DNA of 64,000 nt, taken from positions 157,580 to 221,579 of the forward strand of contig JAJPHG010000020.1 of the NCBI GenBank assembly GCA_021325375.1, written 5' to 3'. This document shows positions 30,606 to 38,793 of the stretch, in pieces; the stretch's first letter is position 1; every line of letters begins with the position of its first letter. The stretch comes from Alphaproteobacteria bacterium (lineage in GTDB: Bacteria > Pseudomonadota > Alphaproteobacteria > Micropepsales > Micropepsaceae). The translations under genes and the position numbers were made by a program. The notes under the pieces were generated by a model that saw only the letters and a program-made list of their open reading frames with translations, was not told the origin of the DNA and did no database searches.

Positions 30606-30871
30606 TGCCGCACGATCATGTTGGCCGGATTGTCGAACGCCAGGTAGACATCGTCTTGCAGCGAATCGAGTTTCGCCAGCAGCCGATGGCGCTCTATGGA
30701 CAGCCCGGAGGTGAATTCGCCGGCCCCCAACGACACCAGGGCCTGGATCGTCGATTGCAGGAGCTCCTCCGCCGCGAGCAGGTCGCGAAACAGGCGCGTG
30801 CGCTCGTCTTGAACGGTGGATTTCGCCGCGGCACGGTTTGGCTTGGTTCTGCTACGCTGCTGCTTGCGCAT
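30602..30871 (-). CDS. small helical protein at the end of the luxI operon
   Basis: Unrecognised 89-residue protein. The N-terminus is strongly basic (RKQQRSRTKPNRAAAK), followed by two predicted helices (ERTRLFRDLLAAEELLQSTIQALV and SIERHRLLAKLDSLQDDVYLAF as separate blocks). The AGGGGG site supports ATG 30871. It overlaps the end of the phytanoyl-CoA dioxygenase gene by 20 bases, so it is probably translated with it and belongs to the quorum-sensing operon. No function can be named. Confidence 0.7.
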   Translation of the reverse strand: MRKQQRSRTKPNRAAAKSTVQDERTRLFRDLLAAEELLQSTIQALVSLGAGEFTSGLSIERHRLLAKLDSLQDDVYLAFDNPANMIVRH

Positions 30872-31787
30872 TGTGCCCCCTGATGTTCCGGACGGCTTCC
30901 ATCGGGATGCCGCCATTCTCCAATTGTTCGATCATCGCCTGCTGCTCGGACGTCAGAGCGTCCTGGGCCTGGATGAAGTCCGGGACATCGCGTTCCAGGA
31001 GGACGGCCGGGGACTGCCCTTCGTAGTTGCCGAGGTTCGGGCGGTGGATCGAATATCCGATCAGCTCGGCCAGCTCGCGCGGGAAGCCGCGGGCGACCGC
31101 GGGCGGATAGACGAGCATCTGGGTCTCGAATTGCCTGAGCCAGCCGAGGCAATAGCTGATGAGGATCCCGCGCCTGGGCGCGTTCGAACGGTTGGCGCCT
31201 CCGGCGTGCAAAGTGGAGCCCAGGAACAGCAGGACCGAGCCCGGCTCCATCGCGGCCACGACCGAATCCTCAACTGGCAGGAACCCTTTGTCCTGCTCGC
31301 GATGGCTTCCCGGCCACAACACGGTCGCGCCGTTTTCCGCCGTGAACGGCGTCAGCGGCCACATTACATTGACCAGATACTCCAGCTCGCCCTTGGGCCC
31401 GCCCCACATCGCCTGATCGCGATGCGCGAACTGCGCCGGGGCGCCCGGATGGATTTCGATCGCCTGCGTGAGGTTCAGGTTGAACCGGTCGCAGTGCGGG
31501 CCCAGCGCGCCCTGAACCAGCTTCAGCACGAGCGGATTGAGGACGAAGGACTGAATGGTCTCCGAGCGGTTGAGCAGCGAGCCGAAACGCTTCGTGGTCT
31601 CGCCGTAGAACGCGCCTTTGCAGAACGGCGTCTGCACGAAACGGCTTTCGAGCTCGCAATTCACCCGCTCGCCGACGCGCGGGTCCATCGCGCCCGGAAT
31701 GATGCAATAGCCGTCCGCCATCAACCGCGCGAAATAGGACGCGGCGACGACGTCCGGCATCATGGCTTCGAGAATTCTCGGGTCCAT
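30852..31787 (-). CDS. phytanoyl-CoA dioxygenase family protein in the luxI operon
   Basis: A 311-residue Fe(II)/2-oxoglutarate oxygenase of the PhyH family. The iron ligands are H122 and D124 (AHRDQAMW) and H194 (STLHAGG), with an Arg further on (about 205) for 2-oxoglutarate. Such enzymes hydroxylate acyl chains or small molecules. Its start is ten bases downstream of the luxI stop, so the two are cotranscribed. I infer it may modify the acyl chain of the signal or be a signal-controlled tailoring enzyme; the sequence does not decide which. Confidence 0.9.
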   Translation of the reverse strand: MDPRILEAMMPDVVAASYFARLMADGYCIIPGAMDPRVGERVNCELESRFVQTPFCKGAFYGETTKRFGSLLNRSETIQSFVLNPLVLKLVQGALGPHCDRFNLNLTQAIEIHPGAPAQFAHRDQAMWGGPKGELEYLVNVMWPLTPFTAENGATVLWPGSHREQDKGFLPVEDSVVAAMEPGSVLLFLGSTLHAGGANRSNAPRRGILISYCLGWLRQFETQMLVYPPAVARGFPRELAELIGYSIHRPNLGNYEGQSPAVLLERDVPDFIQAQDALTSEQQAMIEQLENGGIPMEAVRNIRGHNAQAAA

Positions 31788-31797
31788 CGCCGGCCGC

Positions 31798-32418
31798 TCA
31801 ATTCGTCGCCGCAAGCGCGGGAGCGGAGGCGAACGACGACGCCAGGCCGAGCTTGCGTTCTTCCCGGCGCATGTCGTCGACGCCGAAATGCACGACATGC
31901 GCGCCGATCATCGATCCCGCATAGTTCTGGGGAAGCCCCAACGGCTCGACCTCGAGGCCGCTGGCGAGGACGGCGGAAAGGAACTGGGCATGGGTGACGC
32001 CGGTGAATTTGCGGATTCCCGTCGCAAACGCGAATTGGAGCGCGCCATGCCACACGATCCCGCGCAGGCGCTGCTGCTCGGATCTGGGAAGGTCGGGCCG
32101 GACGCACAGTCGCGTGAGCTCCCAAATATCCGGTCCGCGCGGGACTTCGCCTTCGCACAGGAAAGGGAAGACCTCGCTCATCAAATGAGGTTTCGTGGTC
32201 GGCAGCAGCCTCAGCGAGGCCAAGTGGCGCTGCTCCGCGTCCGCCTCGATCACGTACACGGCATCCGGCGTGTCGAATTGATCGATCTCGCGCTCGCCGT
32301 CGGCGATCTCCAGGGCCCAGCCCAGGCGATCGACGAAAACGCTCTTGCGGTCGCGATGCATGGAATCGCGCAGGCGATCGTATCTCGACCGGTTCTTGGC
32401 TGTGACGACGTGGAGCAC
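31798..32418 (-). CDS. luxI: acyl-homoserine-lactone synthase, LuxI family
   Basis: A 206-residue LuxI-type synthase that makes N-acyl-homoserine lactone from SAM and an acyl carrier. All the residues conserved in the family are present at near-canonical positions: R24, F28, W34, D46, D49, R70, E100 and R103. The start is a GTG at 32416-32418 behind a strong GGAGGGG site; no ATG fits. It follows luxR by 82 bases on the same strand and leads into the PhyH gene. The acyl chain length cannot be read from the sequence. Confidence 0.95.
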   Translation of the reverse strand: MLHVVTAKNRSRYDRLRDSMHRDRKSVFVDRLGWALEIADGEREIDQFDTPDAVYVIEADAEQRHLASLRLLPTTKPHLMSEVFPFLCEGEVPRGPDIWELTRLCVRPDLPRSEQQRLRGIVWHGALQFAFATGIRKFTGVTHAQFLSAVLASGLEVEPLGLPQNYAGSMIGAHVVHFGVDDMRREERKLGLASSFASAPALAATN

Positions 32419-32434
32419 TCGCCCCTCCCTCTCC

Positions 32435-32457
32435 GACCTGCATCTCGGAAGTAGGTC
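32435..32457. promoter_or_regulatory. lux-box-like inverted repeat upstream of luxI
   Basis: GACCTGC and GTAGGTC flank a nine-base centre (23 bases in all). The arms pair except for one position, and the ACCTGC...GTAGGT layout resembles a lux box. Its near edge is only 17 bases from the luxI start and adjoins the ribosome site, so if a LuxR-type regulator binds here it may repress, or the transcript may start very close to the gene. Confidence 0.5.
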
Positions 32458-32500
32458 AGGCGAGGCGCGTTCGCGATCCCGCTAGAAGGGGGGATTGACT

Positions 32501-33253
32501 TCAGTGACGAATGATGTCGTCGAATCCGAGCTGATTGTCGAAGAGCGTTCTGATGATCAGCTGGACGCGGGAAGCGACGCCGTATTTGCGCTTCGCGTTT
32601 TCGATGTATTCATGCACCGTGCTTTTGCTCAAGCCCAGCAGTTGCGCGGTGTCCACGTCGCTCTTGCCCTGCGCGATGAGAACGAGGCAGTCGAGCTGGC
32701 GCGGACTGAGCACCGGTGTGCCGTCCGTCATGTCGCGCGTGAGAGCGTCGGTTTGCGCCAGGCGGCGGGCCGCCTCGAACGCGAAGCTCCCCACATATTG
32801 GACGGCCGGCAAGATACGCTCGTCGAAGGCTTGCCCCGTCCGCACGGCGAAGGAGCACGAGCCCAAGCACTCTCCGGGGATGCTGGCCGGCACGGTGAAC
32901 CCCTCGCCGATGCCCGCACGCTCGGCGTTCGTCAGGACCTCCGCCTGGTAAGGCGAAAGCGGGATCAGGCTGCTGAGCTCCGACCAGCGGAAGCTGGCCG
33001 TCTTGGTTTGGCACGCGCGCATCACGGGATCGTCGGAAAAGCGCCGCCGCTTGCTCATCGCTTCCGCGAAACCCACGGGATAGTTCGACAGATGCGCCAG
33101 ATTTCCGCGGATGACGTTCACGTGATGCCCGAGCATGAAATAGGTGAAGCCGAACGACTTCGCCGTGCCCTCCAGCAGCGATCGCAGATCCGCAAGCGTC
33201 TTCGCCGACCTCGCGAGCCGGATGAATTCCTGCACATCTTGAAATTGGCCCAT
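32501..33253 (-). CDS. luxR: LuxR family quorum-sensing regulator
   Basis: A 250-residue regulator with an N-terminal autoinducer-binding domain (about 25-165) and a C-terminal GerE helix-turn-helix (VLSPRQLDCLVLIAQGKS to STVHEYIENAKRKYGV, about 181-245). In the ligand pocket the DP pair (D75, P76), W90 and the GIGEGFTVP region are kept. By eye, the usual Trp and Tyr of the YPxxWxxxY motif are F62 and M66, so signal selectivity may differ from TraR/LasR. It sits directly upstream of luxI, the normal cognate arrangement. The start ATG 33253 is preceded by a GGGGT site. Confidence 0.93.
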   Translation of the reverse strand: MGQFQDVQEFIRLARSAKTLADLRSLLEGTAKSFGFTYFMLGHHVNVIRGNLAHLSNYPVGFAEAMSKRRRFSDDPVMRACQTKTASFRWSELSSLIPLSPYQAEVLTNAERAGIGEGFTVPASIPGECLGSCSFAVRTGQAFDERILPAVQYVGSFAFEAARRLAQTDALTRDMTDGTPVLSPRQLDCLVLIAQGKSDVDTAQLLGLSKSTVHEYIENAKRKYGVASRVQLIIRTLFDNQLGFDDIIRH

Positions 33254-33444
33254 CGCGCTACCCCGGTTTCGCGTGTGGAGCGAAGCGGTCAGGATTGGGC
33301 AGAGCGGATTCAACTGCAAGCCTGTTGTATGATTCAACCTCAGTTCGAAAATCCGCCCACAGATCACCAAGCCCGGCGCCGGTTTCAAATTCTTCTGCAA
33401 CCGCCTATCGTGTCTGCGTTGCATTTACCGGACGGTTGAGAAGC

Positions 33445-33834
33445 GTGCCCCGTCAACGCGTGCTGGCAATCGACGCAAGGATCGGCAAAGCGCTTCGCGA
33501 CCTGCGCAAGCAGCGCAAGCTCACGCAATCCGATCTGGTGCCGGTCCTGGGCGTGAGCTTCCAGCAGATTCAGAAGATCGAGCGCGGCAACAATCGGCTC
33601 AGCGTATCGCAGTTGCTCGCGGCAGCGCGCTTCTTCGATGTCGGGATCGACCACTTCCTGCTCGAGCTTCGCGCGCACGACGTTTCCAGCGAGGCGGATC
33701 TCGAAGCGGAGTTGGCGGCTTTCGCCGCGTCGGCCCGCGGCAGGAGCCTCATGCGCGCGTTCCTGGCAATCCGCGACGAGGAAAACAGAGCGGCGATCGA
33801 ACGCTTCATCCGCGCCATCGCCGCGGACGATTGA
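33445..33834 (+). CDS. XRE family transcriptional regulator
   Basis: A 129-residue regulator with an N-terminal Cro/C1-type helix-turn-helix (IGKALRDLRKQRKLTQSDL, then VSFQQIQKIERGNNRLSVSQLL) and a helical C-terminal half. The start is probably GTG 33445; the only longer in-frame start is an unconvincing TTG at 33295. It is divergent from luxR over 191 bases and may control that promoter, an inference from position only. A direct repeat GATTCAAC occurs at 33307 and 33331 in the shared region. Confidence 0.88.
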   Translation: MPRQRVLAIDARIGKALRDLRKQRKLTQSDLVPVLGVSFQQIQKIERGNNRLSVSQLLAAARFFDVGIDHFLLELRAHDVSSEADLEAELAAFAASARGRSLMRAFLAIRDEENRAAIERFIRAIAADD

Positions 33835-33858
33835 GACCAGGCGGACGGCAGCTTGCCT

Positions 33859-34527
33859 TCAAGCCGCGCGCACGCGCTGGATGAAGGGGCGTTCTTCCTC
33901 GATGCAGGCCTTGAAGGAGGGCCGCGCGTGGATGCGCTTCACGTAAGCCGCGAGCCTCGGCCAGCGCGCGGGATCGATCTCGCCGCCGGCGTGCTCGAAA
34001 TTGACCAGCATCGTGGCGACCGCGATGTCGGCGATGGAGAATGCACCGCCCGCCAGATATTCGTTGTCGCCGACCTGGCCTTCGAGGTAGTCGAACAAGG
34101 GCGGCAGCTTTTCGGTCAGCGTTTTCTGGCACAGCGCCTCGTCGGTTTCGCTCTTCAGGATCTTCTTGACGACGCGCTCGAAGAAGAAGCCGCGGCCGGT
34201 GGTCTCGGCCAGGATCGAATCCGCGTACTCCTCGAACCACAAGGCGCGGGCGCGGGCATAGGCGTCGGCCGGATAGAGCGCGGGCGTCGGATATTTGTGC
34301 TCGAGATAGTCGCAGATCACCGAGGAGTCGCAGAGATGGTTCGGCTCCGGCAGGTCGCTGTCGCGGAAGGCTGGGATGCGCCCGAGCGGGCTGATGTCGC
34401 GGAAGTCCGGCGGCGCGCGGAACGGGCTCACCGGATCGATCGAATAGTCGAGGCCCTTCTCCGCCATCACCACGCGCACCTTGCGCACGAAAGGCGACAC
34501 CGTGCTGCCATAGATCGTCAATGCCAT
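33859..34527 (-). CDS. glutathione S-transferase family protein
   Basis: A 222-residue GST with the N-terminal thioredoxin-like domain (LTIYGSTVSPFVRKVRVVMAE, GRIPAF with cis-Pro, DSSVICDYLE binding the glutathione gamma-glutamyl) and an all-helical C-terminal domain (FSIADIAVATML). It is the last gene of the DUF1330-GST-sulfatase-GST operon, ten bases behind the sulfatase. It probably conjugates or de-conjugates an electrophile in the pathway controlled by the adjacent TetR. Confidence 0.9.
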   Translation of the reverse strand: MALTIYGSTVSPFVRKVRVVMAEKGLDYSIDPVSPFRAPPDFRDISPLGRIPAFRDSDLPEPNHLCDSSVICDYLEHKYPTPALYPADAYARARALWFEEYADSILAETTGRGFFFERVVKKILKSETDEALCQKTLTEKLPPLFDYLEGQVGDNEYLAGGAFSIADIAVATMLVNFEHAGGEIDPARWPRLAAYVKRIHARPSFKACIEEERPFIQRVRAA

Positions 34528-34537
34528 GGGTCCCTCC

Positions 34538-36121
34538 TCAAGCCGGCGCCTCGACCTTCAATTTCGGATCGCGCTCGGGCGGCAGGTTATCATAAAGATC
34601 GGCAATCAAATCCTTTTTGAGCGATTGCCGCGCGGGATCGTCCCACAAATTCTCCCATTGCAGCGGGTCGTTCTTCAGGTCGTAGATCTCGCCTTCCGTG
34701 CCGTCATATTTGATCCGCGTCGTCACCGCGGCGAATTGCGGCCAGGTCTCCTCCAACCCGTTCGGCACGCCGGGCGTCGACGGCTCGTAGCGCGTCAAGA
34801 CAAAGCCGTCGCGCACGATGGAGCGCAGATGAAAACCATAACCCGGGAACTGGCTGTCCCATTCGCAGATCGCGCGCTGGCGCGAGCCGTCCTCCGTGAT
34901 GGGCAGCACCCTGCCCTGCATCCACGGCGCTTGTTCGACGCCGGCGATGGCACAGAAGGTGCTCGCGAGATCGACCTGCTCCACGGGCTGCTCGACGATC
35001 GCGGGCGCGACGTTCGCGCTCGGCGCCGGGCGCCAGATGAAGGGCAGCCGCATCAGCGCGTCGACATGGAACGGGCCCTTGTAGACGAAGCCGAAATCGC
35101 CCTGCAGCTCGCCGTGATCGGTGGTGAAGATCACGTCCGTGTCGGCGTCCCAGCCGCGCGCGGCGATGGTGCGCATCACGCGTCCGATCGCGTCGTCGAC
35201 CAGCTCGTTCATCACATGGACCTTGGCGTTGATCTCGCGGATGTTGTCGGGCGTGAGTTGCTGCGGCGTGAAGTTCATCGGCCCGCCCTCGATGTTCGCG
35301 AACGCGCCGTCGTAATAGGCGAGCCAATGCGCCGGCTTGCGCGCGAGGATCTTGCGGATCATCTCCGGCGTGCCGGGATAGCCGTCCGGCAGCGGCAGGT
35401 CGCGCCAGTCGCAGCGCGCGTTCTGCGACGCGGGCGGGTCCCAGGGATGATGCGGATCGGGAAAGCTCAGCCACAGGAACCAGTCGTCATCGGCGTCGCG
35501 TGCCTTGAGCCAGTCTTCCGCGAGGCCCGCGAGCCAGTCGGTGTGATAGAACTCGCGCGGCACGGGATTGTTCGCCGTCTCCGGCGCGCCGGTGTCGCCG
35601 CCGGGCGCCGCGTTCAGGAGCGGCGGCGAGGCGGCGAAGAATTCCGGATGCTGGGCCTTCATCCATTGGCCGTAATGCGCGACGGGAACGCCGCGGAAGC
35701 TCGCGATATGCATCGCCTGGATCGCATAGTCGAAGCCGCGCCACGGGCCGGTCGCGTTCTCGCGCTCGCGCCGGTTCTCCTGCCATTTGAGCTTGGGATC
35801 GAAGGCCGGCTCGAAATGCGCCTTGCCGATCAGCGCGGTCTTGTAGCCGCATCGGTCGTGCAGATATTGCGCGACGCTCGGCGCGTCCTGCGGCAACGGC
35901 ACGCCGTTGGCGAAGACGCCGTGCGTGCGCACGTATTGCCCCGTCAGCATCGTCGAGCGCGCCGGCATGCACACCGTGTTCTGGTTATAGGCGCGCTTGT
36001 AGTTGATGCCGTTCGCCGCCAGCGCGTCGATGTTCGGCGTGCGGCAGAATTTGTTGCCGTTGCAGCCCAGCGAGTCGAACCGCTGCTGGTCGGTGGTGAT
36101 GAAGAGGATCTTACGCCCCAC
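34538..36121 (-). CDS. type I sulfatase (formylglycine-dependent)
   Basis: A 527-residue sulfatase. The CxPxR maturation motif is C51-M-P-A-R, where the Cys is converted to formylglycine. Metal ligands are seen at TTDQQ (D11) near the N-terminus and FTTDHGE in the middle. The start is a GTG at 36119-36121 giving GRKILFITTD; it overlaps the stop of the upstream GST by 11 bases, so translation is coupled. No signal peptide is present, so the enzyme is cytoplasmic and acts on an imported sulfate ester, phosphonate or phosphodiester. A maturase gene is not in the window. Confidence 0.92.
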   Translation of the reverse strand: MGRKILFITTDQQRFDSLGCNGNKFCRTPNIDALAANGINYKRAYNQNTVCMPARSTMLTGQYVRTHGVFANGVPLPQDAPSVAQYLHDRCGYKTALIGKAHFEPAFDPKLKWQENRRERENATGPWRGFDYAIQAMHIASFRGVPVAHYGQWMKAQHPEFFAASPPLLNAAPGGDTGAPETANNPVPREFYHTDWLAGLAEDWLKARDADDDWFLWLSFPDPHHPWDPPASQNARCDWRDLPLPDGYPGTPEMIRKILARKPAHWLAYYDGAFANIEGGPMNFTPQQLTPDNIREINAKVHVMNELVDDAIGRVMRTIAARGWDADTDVIFTTDHGELQGDFGFVYKGPFHVDALMRLPFIWRPAPSANVAPAIVEQPVEQVDLASTFCAIAGVEQAPWMQGRVLPITEDGSRQRAICEWDSQFPGYGFHLRSIVRDGFVLTRYEPSTPGVPNGLEETWPQFAAVTTRIKYDGTEGEIYDLKNDPLQWENLWDDPARQSLKKDLIADLYDNLPPERDPKLKVEAPA

Positions 36122-37091
36122 TGAGCGCCTCCAGGCATCCGGTCCCGGCGAGCAGCGCATCCGCGGCGCCGCCGAGCTTCGCATAGGCCGCGCGCAGCTC
36201 GGCGAGGCATTTCACCTGATACTTGAACGCGCCTTGCGTGTAGGGACGACCCAGCAGCTCGACCGTGAAGGTCTCCTCAGCCTTAGCGACGGCGCGCGCG
36301 TTGGCGATGAGGAACGGGAAATAGATTTGACCGGCAAGCGTCAACAATTCGCGCACCGCAGGAGCAGGCTCGCCCCATACGCCGTCGACGCCGGAGGCAT
36401 CGTCGAGCTCGGCGATCCAGCGGAAGGTGAAGGGGAACTCGGCGCGCATCATGTCCTGCGGCGTGGGGTCGACCGCAAGCTGCGAGATCTGCCCGAACCA
36501 GCCGAAATCGGCGAGCGAGGGGCGCGTGCCGAAGAGATAAGGCTGCTCCGTCACCATCCCCTCGAAGGCCGCGAGGATGAGCCGCGTGCTTTCCTCGATC
36601 GCGGGCGCGTTTTCGGGCGTGCAGCCGACCAGCGCCATGCGACCCACCTGTCGATCGCGGAACATCTTCGCCGCGCTCAGCACCGTCTCGCGCCCATCGC
36701 CGCCGAGCCGGTCGAAGGCGAGCCATTGCGACATCTGCTTCTGGTCGCGCTCGCGATACCAGCGGTAATGGAACATCGCCTTGGTACCCCACTCGTCCGC
36801 GAAATCCTCGAGCAGGTAAGCGAGGAACGCGTGCGCGGGGTTCTCGGGCACGATGGAACGCTCGGTGTGCAGGCGCTCGAGCGCGAAGATCATCGGCGTG
36901 GAATCGTTGTGCCACGAGCCGTCGGGATATTGGATCACCGGGATGACGGGCGCCTTGACGTGCTTGAACACGGCGTCGTCGCCACCGCGCATCTGGCGCC
37001 AGACGTGCGGCAAGCGGCGATAGCGCATCACCGCGCGCATCTTCATCGAATAGGGCGAGCCCAGCCCGCCATAGATCGTGTAGACGCTCAT
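36111..37091 (-). CDS. glutathione S-transferase-like protein, long form
   Basis: A 326-residue protein with a GST thioredoxin-like N-terminus (VYTIYGGLGSPYSMKMRAVMRY, VPVIQYPDGS with IPVIQ) and a long helical C-terminal part (SLADFGWFGQISQL). It is about 100 residues longer than a standard GST, as in several uncharacterised alphaproteobacterial relatives. It overlaps the DUF1330 stop by four bases (ATGA) and the sulfatase start by 11, so it is tightly embedded in the operon. Confidence 0.85.
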   Translation of the reverse strand: MSVYTIYGGLGSPYSMKMRAVMRYRRLPHVWRQMRGGDDAVFKHVKAPVIPVIQYPDGSWHNDSTPMIFALERLHTERSIVPENPAHAFLAYLLEDFADEWGTKAMFHYRWYRERDQKQMSQWLAFDRLGGDGRETVLSAAKMFRDRQVGRMALVGCTPENAPAIEESTRLILAAFEGMVTEQPYLFGTRPSLADFGWFGQISQLAVDPTPQDMMRAEFPFTFRWIAELDDASGVDGVWGEPAPAVRELLTLAGQIYFPFLIANARAVAKAEETFTVELLGRPYTQGAFKYQVKCLAELRAAYAKLGGAADALLAGTGCLEALSGA

Positions 37092-37459
37092 GCCGCGCTC
37101 CCGGCGGCGCAGCACAATAATGCGGTGCGCTCGAGGCCCGCGTCGCGATGCGCGATGGCGGCGAGATATTCCGGATCGGCGATCATCTCGAGGAATTTCG
37201 CCCGCGAGGGATAGCGCACGCAGACGACCTCGTCCCACTCCTGCTCCGCGCCGCCGATGAAGACGAGCGCCTGCGCGCCCATCCACACGATCGATCCGCC
37301 GCGCGCGGCCACGCATTTCATCGCCACCGCGCCGTAGCGCATATAGGCCTTGCGGTCGCGGTATTTGAGCAGGTTGACCATGACGACGGCGCCGTCGGGG
37401 CCGTTTTCCATCAAGGCTTGAAGCTGCGCCGGGGTCGGCGAGAGCGCGGGATTTGACAT
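37088..37459 (-). CDS. DUF1330 family protein
   Basis: A 123-residue dimeric alpha-beta-barrel-type protein of the DUF1330 family (VVMVNLLKYRDRKAYMRYG, VVCVRYPSRAKFLEMIADPEY). Relatives are often found in degradation gene clusters and may act as small monooxygenases or isomerases. It is the first gene of the four-gene minus-strand operon and starts 23 bases from the palindromic TetR operator. Confidence 0.9.
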   Translation of the reverse strand: MSNPALSPTPAQLQALMENGPDGAVVMVNLLKYRDRKAYMRYGAVAMKCVAARGGSIVWMGAQALVFIGGAEQEWDEVVCVRYPSRAKFLEMIADPEYLAAIAHRDAGLERTALLCCAAGSAA

Positions 37460-37482
37460 CGGACCTTACGTCCCATAATCTG

Positions 37483-37498
37483 AATCTGAATTCAGATT
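37483..37498. promoter_or_regulatory. palindromic TetR operator between DUF1330 and tetR genes
   Basis: AATCTGAATTCAGATT is a perfect 16-base palindrome in the 45-base gap between the divergent starts. An extra half-site-like ATCTGA overlaps its left arm. Size, symmetry and place are what a TetR-family repressor site would show, and it could control both operons at once. Confidence 0.8.
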
Positions 37499-37504
37499 TA
37501 TGCC

Positions 37505-38146
37505 ATGCCGCGATCAATAGCAACACCGGCCGAGAAACATTCGCTGCCCGCGCGACAGGCGCGCTCCAAGGCGACGCGCGAGCGGCTGCTCGCGGCGGCC
37601 GAGAAAGTCTTCGCCGAGAAAGGCTATGACGGCGCCAAGCTCGCCGACATCGCCGAGGAAGCCGGTGTCTCCGTCGGCGCGGTCTATTTCCGCTTCAAGG
37701 ACAAGGACGCCCTCTTCCTCGCCATCGCCGAGACCTTCACCGGGGAGGCGCGCGCGCGGCTGAGCGACTTGGTGCTCGAAGGCAAGGCGCACGCGACGGC
37801 GGACATCGTCCGCAACTTCGTGCTGCGCACCGCATCCAACATGCGCACGCATCGCGGGTTGTTCCGCGCCATCATCGAGCGCGGCTTCGACCATGAAGGC
37901 GTGATGACGATCATGTTCACCTTCCGCGACGAGATCGCGCGCGCGCTGGAAGCCGTTCTGGCCGAGCGCGGCGGGAAAAAAAGCGAGCTCGGCGACGCCG
38001 TGCGCGTCGCGACGCAGATGATCTACGGCTTCCTGCTGCTCGGCATCCTCAATCCGCGCGCGCCGACACAGCAGAACGCGCGCGCGGCGGTCGCGGGCCT
38101 CGCCGACGCCGTTGCCGCGTACCTCTCGACCGTGGTGCCGGCATGA
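37505..38146 (+). CDS. TetR/AcrR family transcriptional regulator
   Basis: A 213-residue TetR-family repressor. The N-terminal helix-turn-helix is ATRERLLAAAEKVFAEKGYD, then LADIAEEAGVSVGAVYFRFKDKDALF. The C-terminal part is the helical ligand-binding and dimer domain. It starts six bases from a perfect palindrome, which points to self-repression and control of the divergent operon. Its stop overlaps the next start (ATGA). The inducer is unknown but is likely a substrate of the surrounding enzymes. Confidence 0.93.
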   Translation: MPRSIATPAEKHSLPARQARSKATRERLLAAAEKVFAEKGYDGAKLADIAEEAGVSVGAVYFRFKDKDALFLAIAETFTGEARARLSDLVLEGKAHATADIVRNFVLRTASNMRTHRGLFRAIIERGFDHEGVMTIMFTFRDEIARALEAVLAERGGKKSELGDAVRVATQMIYGFLLLGILNPRAPTQQNARAAVAGLADAVAAYLSTVVPA

Positions 38147-38793
38147 CGCTGAGCTTCGATCTGTTCTGGTCGTTCCGCAGTCCGTATTCATATCTGGCGA
38201 CCCCGCGGCTGGTGGAGATGGAGCGCGACTACGATCTCGCCATCGCCGTGCGCCCGGTCTATCCGCTCGCGGTGCGCTCCGGCGATTTCTTCGAGAAGCA
38301 GAACCCGCTCTGGATCCCCTATCTCATGCGCGACACGTACCGCGTATCGCAGATGCTCGGCCTGCCCTATCGCTGGCCGCGCCCAGATCCCGTCGTCATC
38401 GATCCGATGACGCGCGCCGCGGCTCCCCACCAGCCCTATATCCACCGCCTCACCCGGCTCGGCTGCGCGGCGGCGGAGGCAGGATGCGGCTTGCCGTTCC
38501 TCTTCGAGGTCAGCCGGCTTATCTGGTCCGGCGCCGTCGACGGCTGGCATCAGGGCGATCATCTGGCGCAAGCCGCGTCGCGCGCCGGCGTCGATCTCGC
38601 GGCGCTCGATGCGAAGATTGCGGCCGAGCCCGAGCGATACGAAGCCATTATCCAAGCCAATCAGAAAGCACATCAGGAGGCCGGTCATTGGGGCGTCCCC
38701 ACCTGCGCCTTCGAGGGCGAGCCGTTCTTCGGCCAGGACCGGCTGGACGCGCTGCTGTGGCGGATGAAGCAACGGGGGCTGAAACAAAGATGA
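38143..38793 (+). CDS. 2-hydroxychromene-2-carboxylate isomerase-like (DsbA/GST-kappa) protein
   Basis: A 216-residue member of the HCCA-isomerase/GST-kappa group. The N-terminal FDLFWSFRSPYSYLA has the Ser used in place of the DsbA Cys, and GVPTCAFEGEPFFGQDRLD is the conserved C-terminal block with cis-Pro. HCCA isomerase acts in naphthalene-type degradation using glutathione. It overlaps tetR by four bases and the MBL gene by four bases, so all three are one transcript. Confidence 0.88.
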   Translation: MTLSFDLFWSFRSPYSYLATPRLVEMERDYDLAIAVRPVYPLAVRSGDFFEKQNPLWIPYLMRDTYRVSQMLGLPYRWPRPDPVVIDPMTRAAAPHQPYIHRLTRLGCAAAEAGCGLPFLFEVSRLIWSGAVDGWHQGDHLAQAASRAGVDLAALDAKIAAEPERYEAIIQANQKAHQEAGHWGVPTCAFEGEPFFGQDRLDALLWRMKQRGLKQR

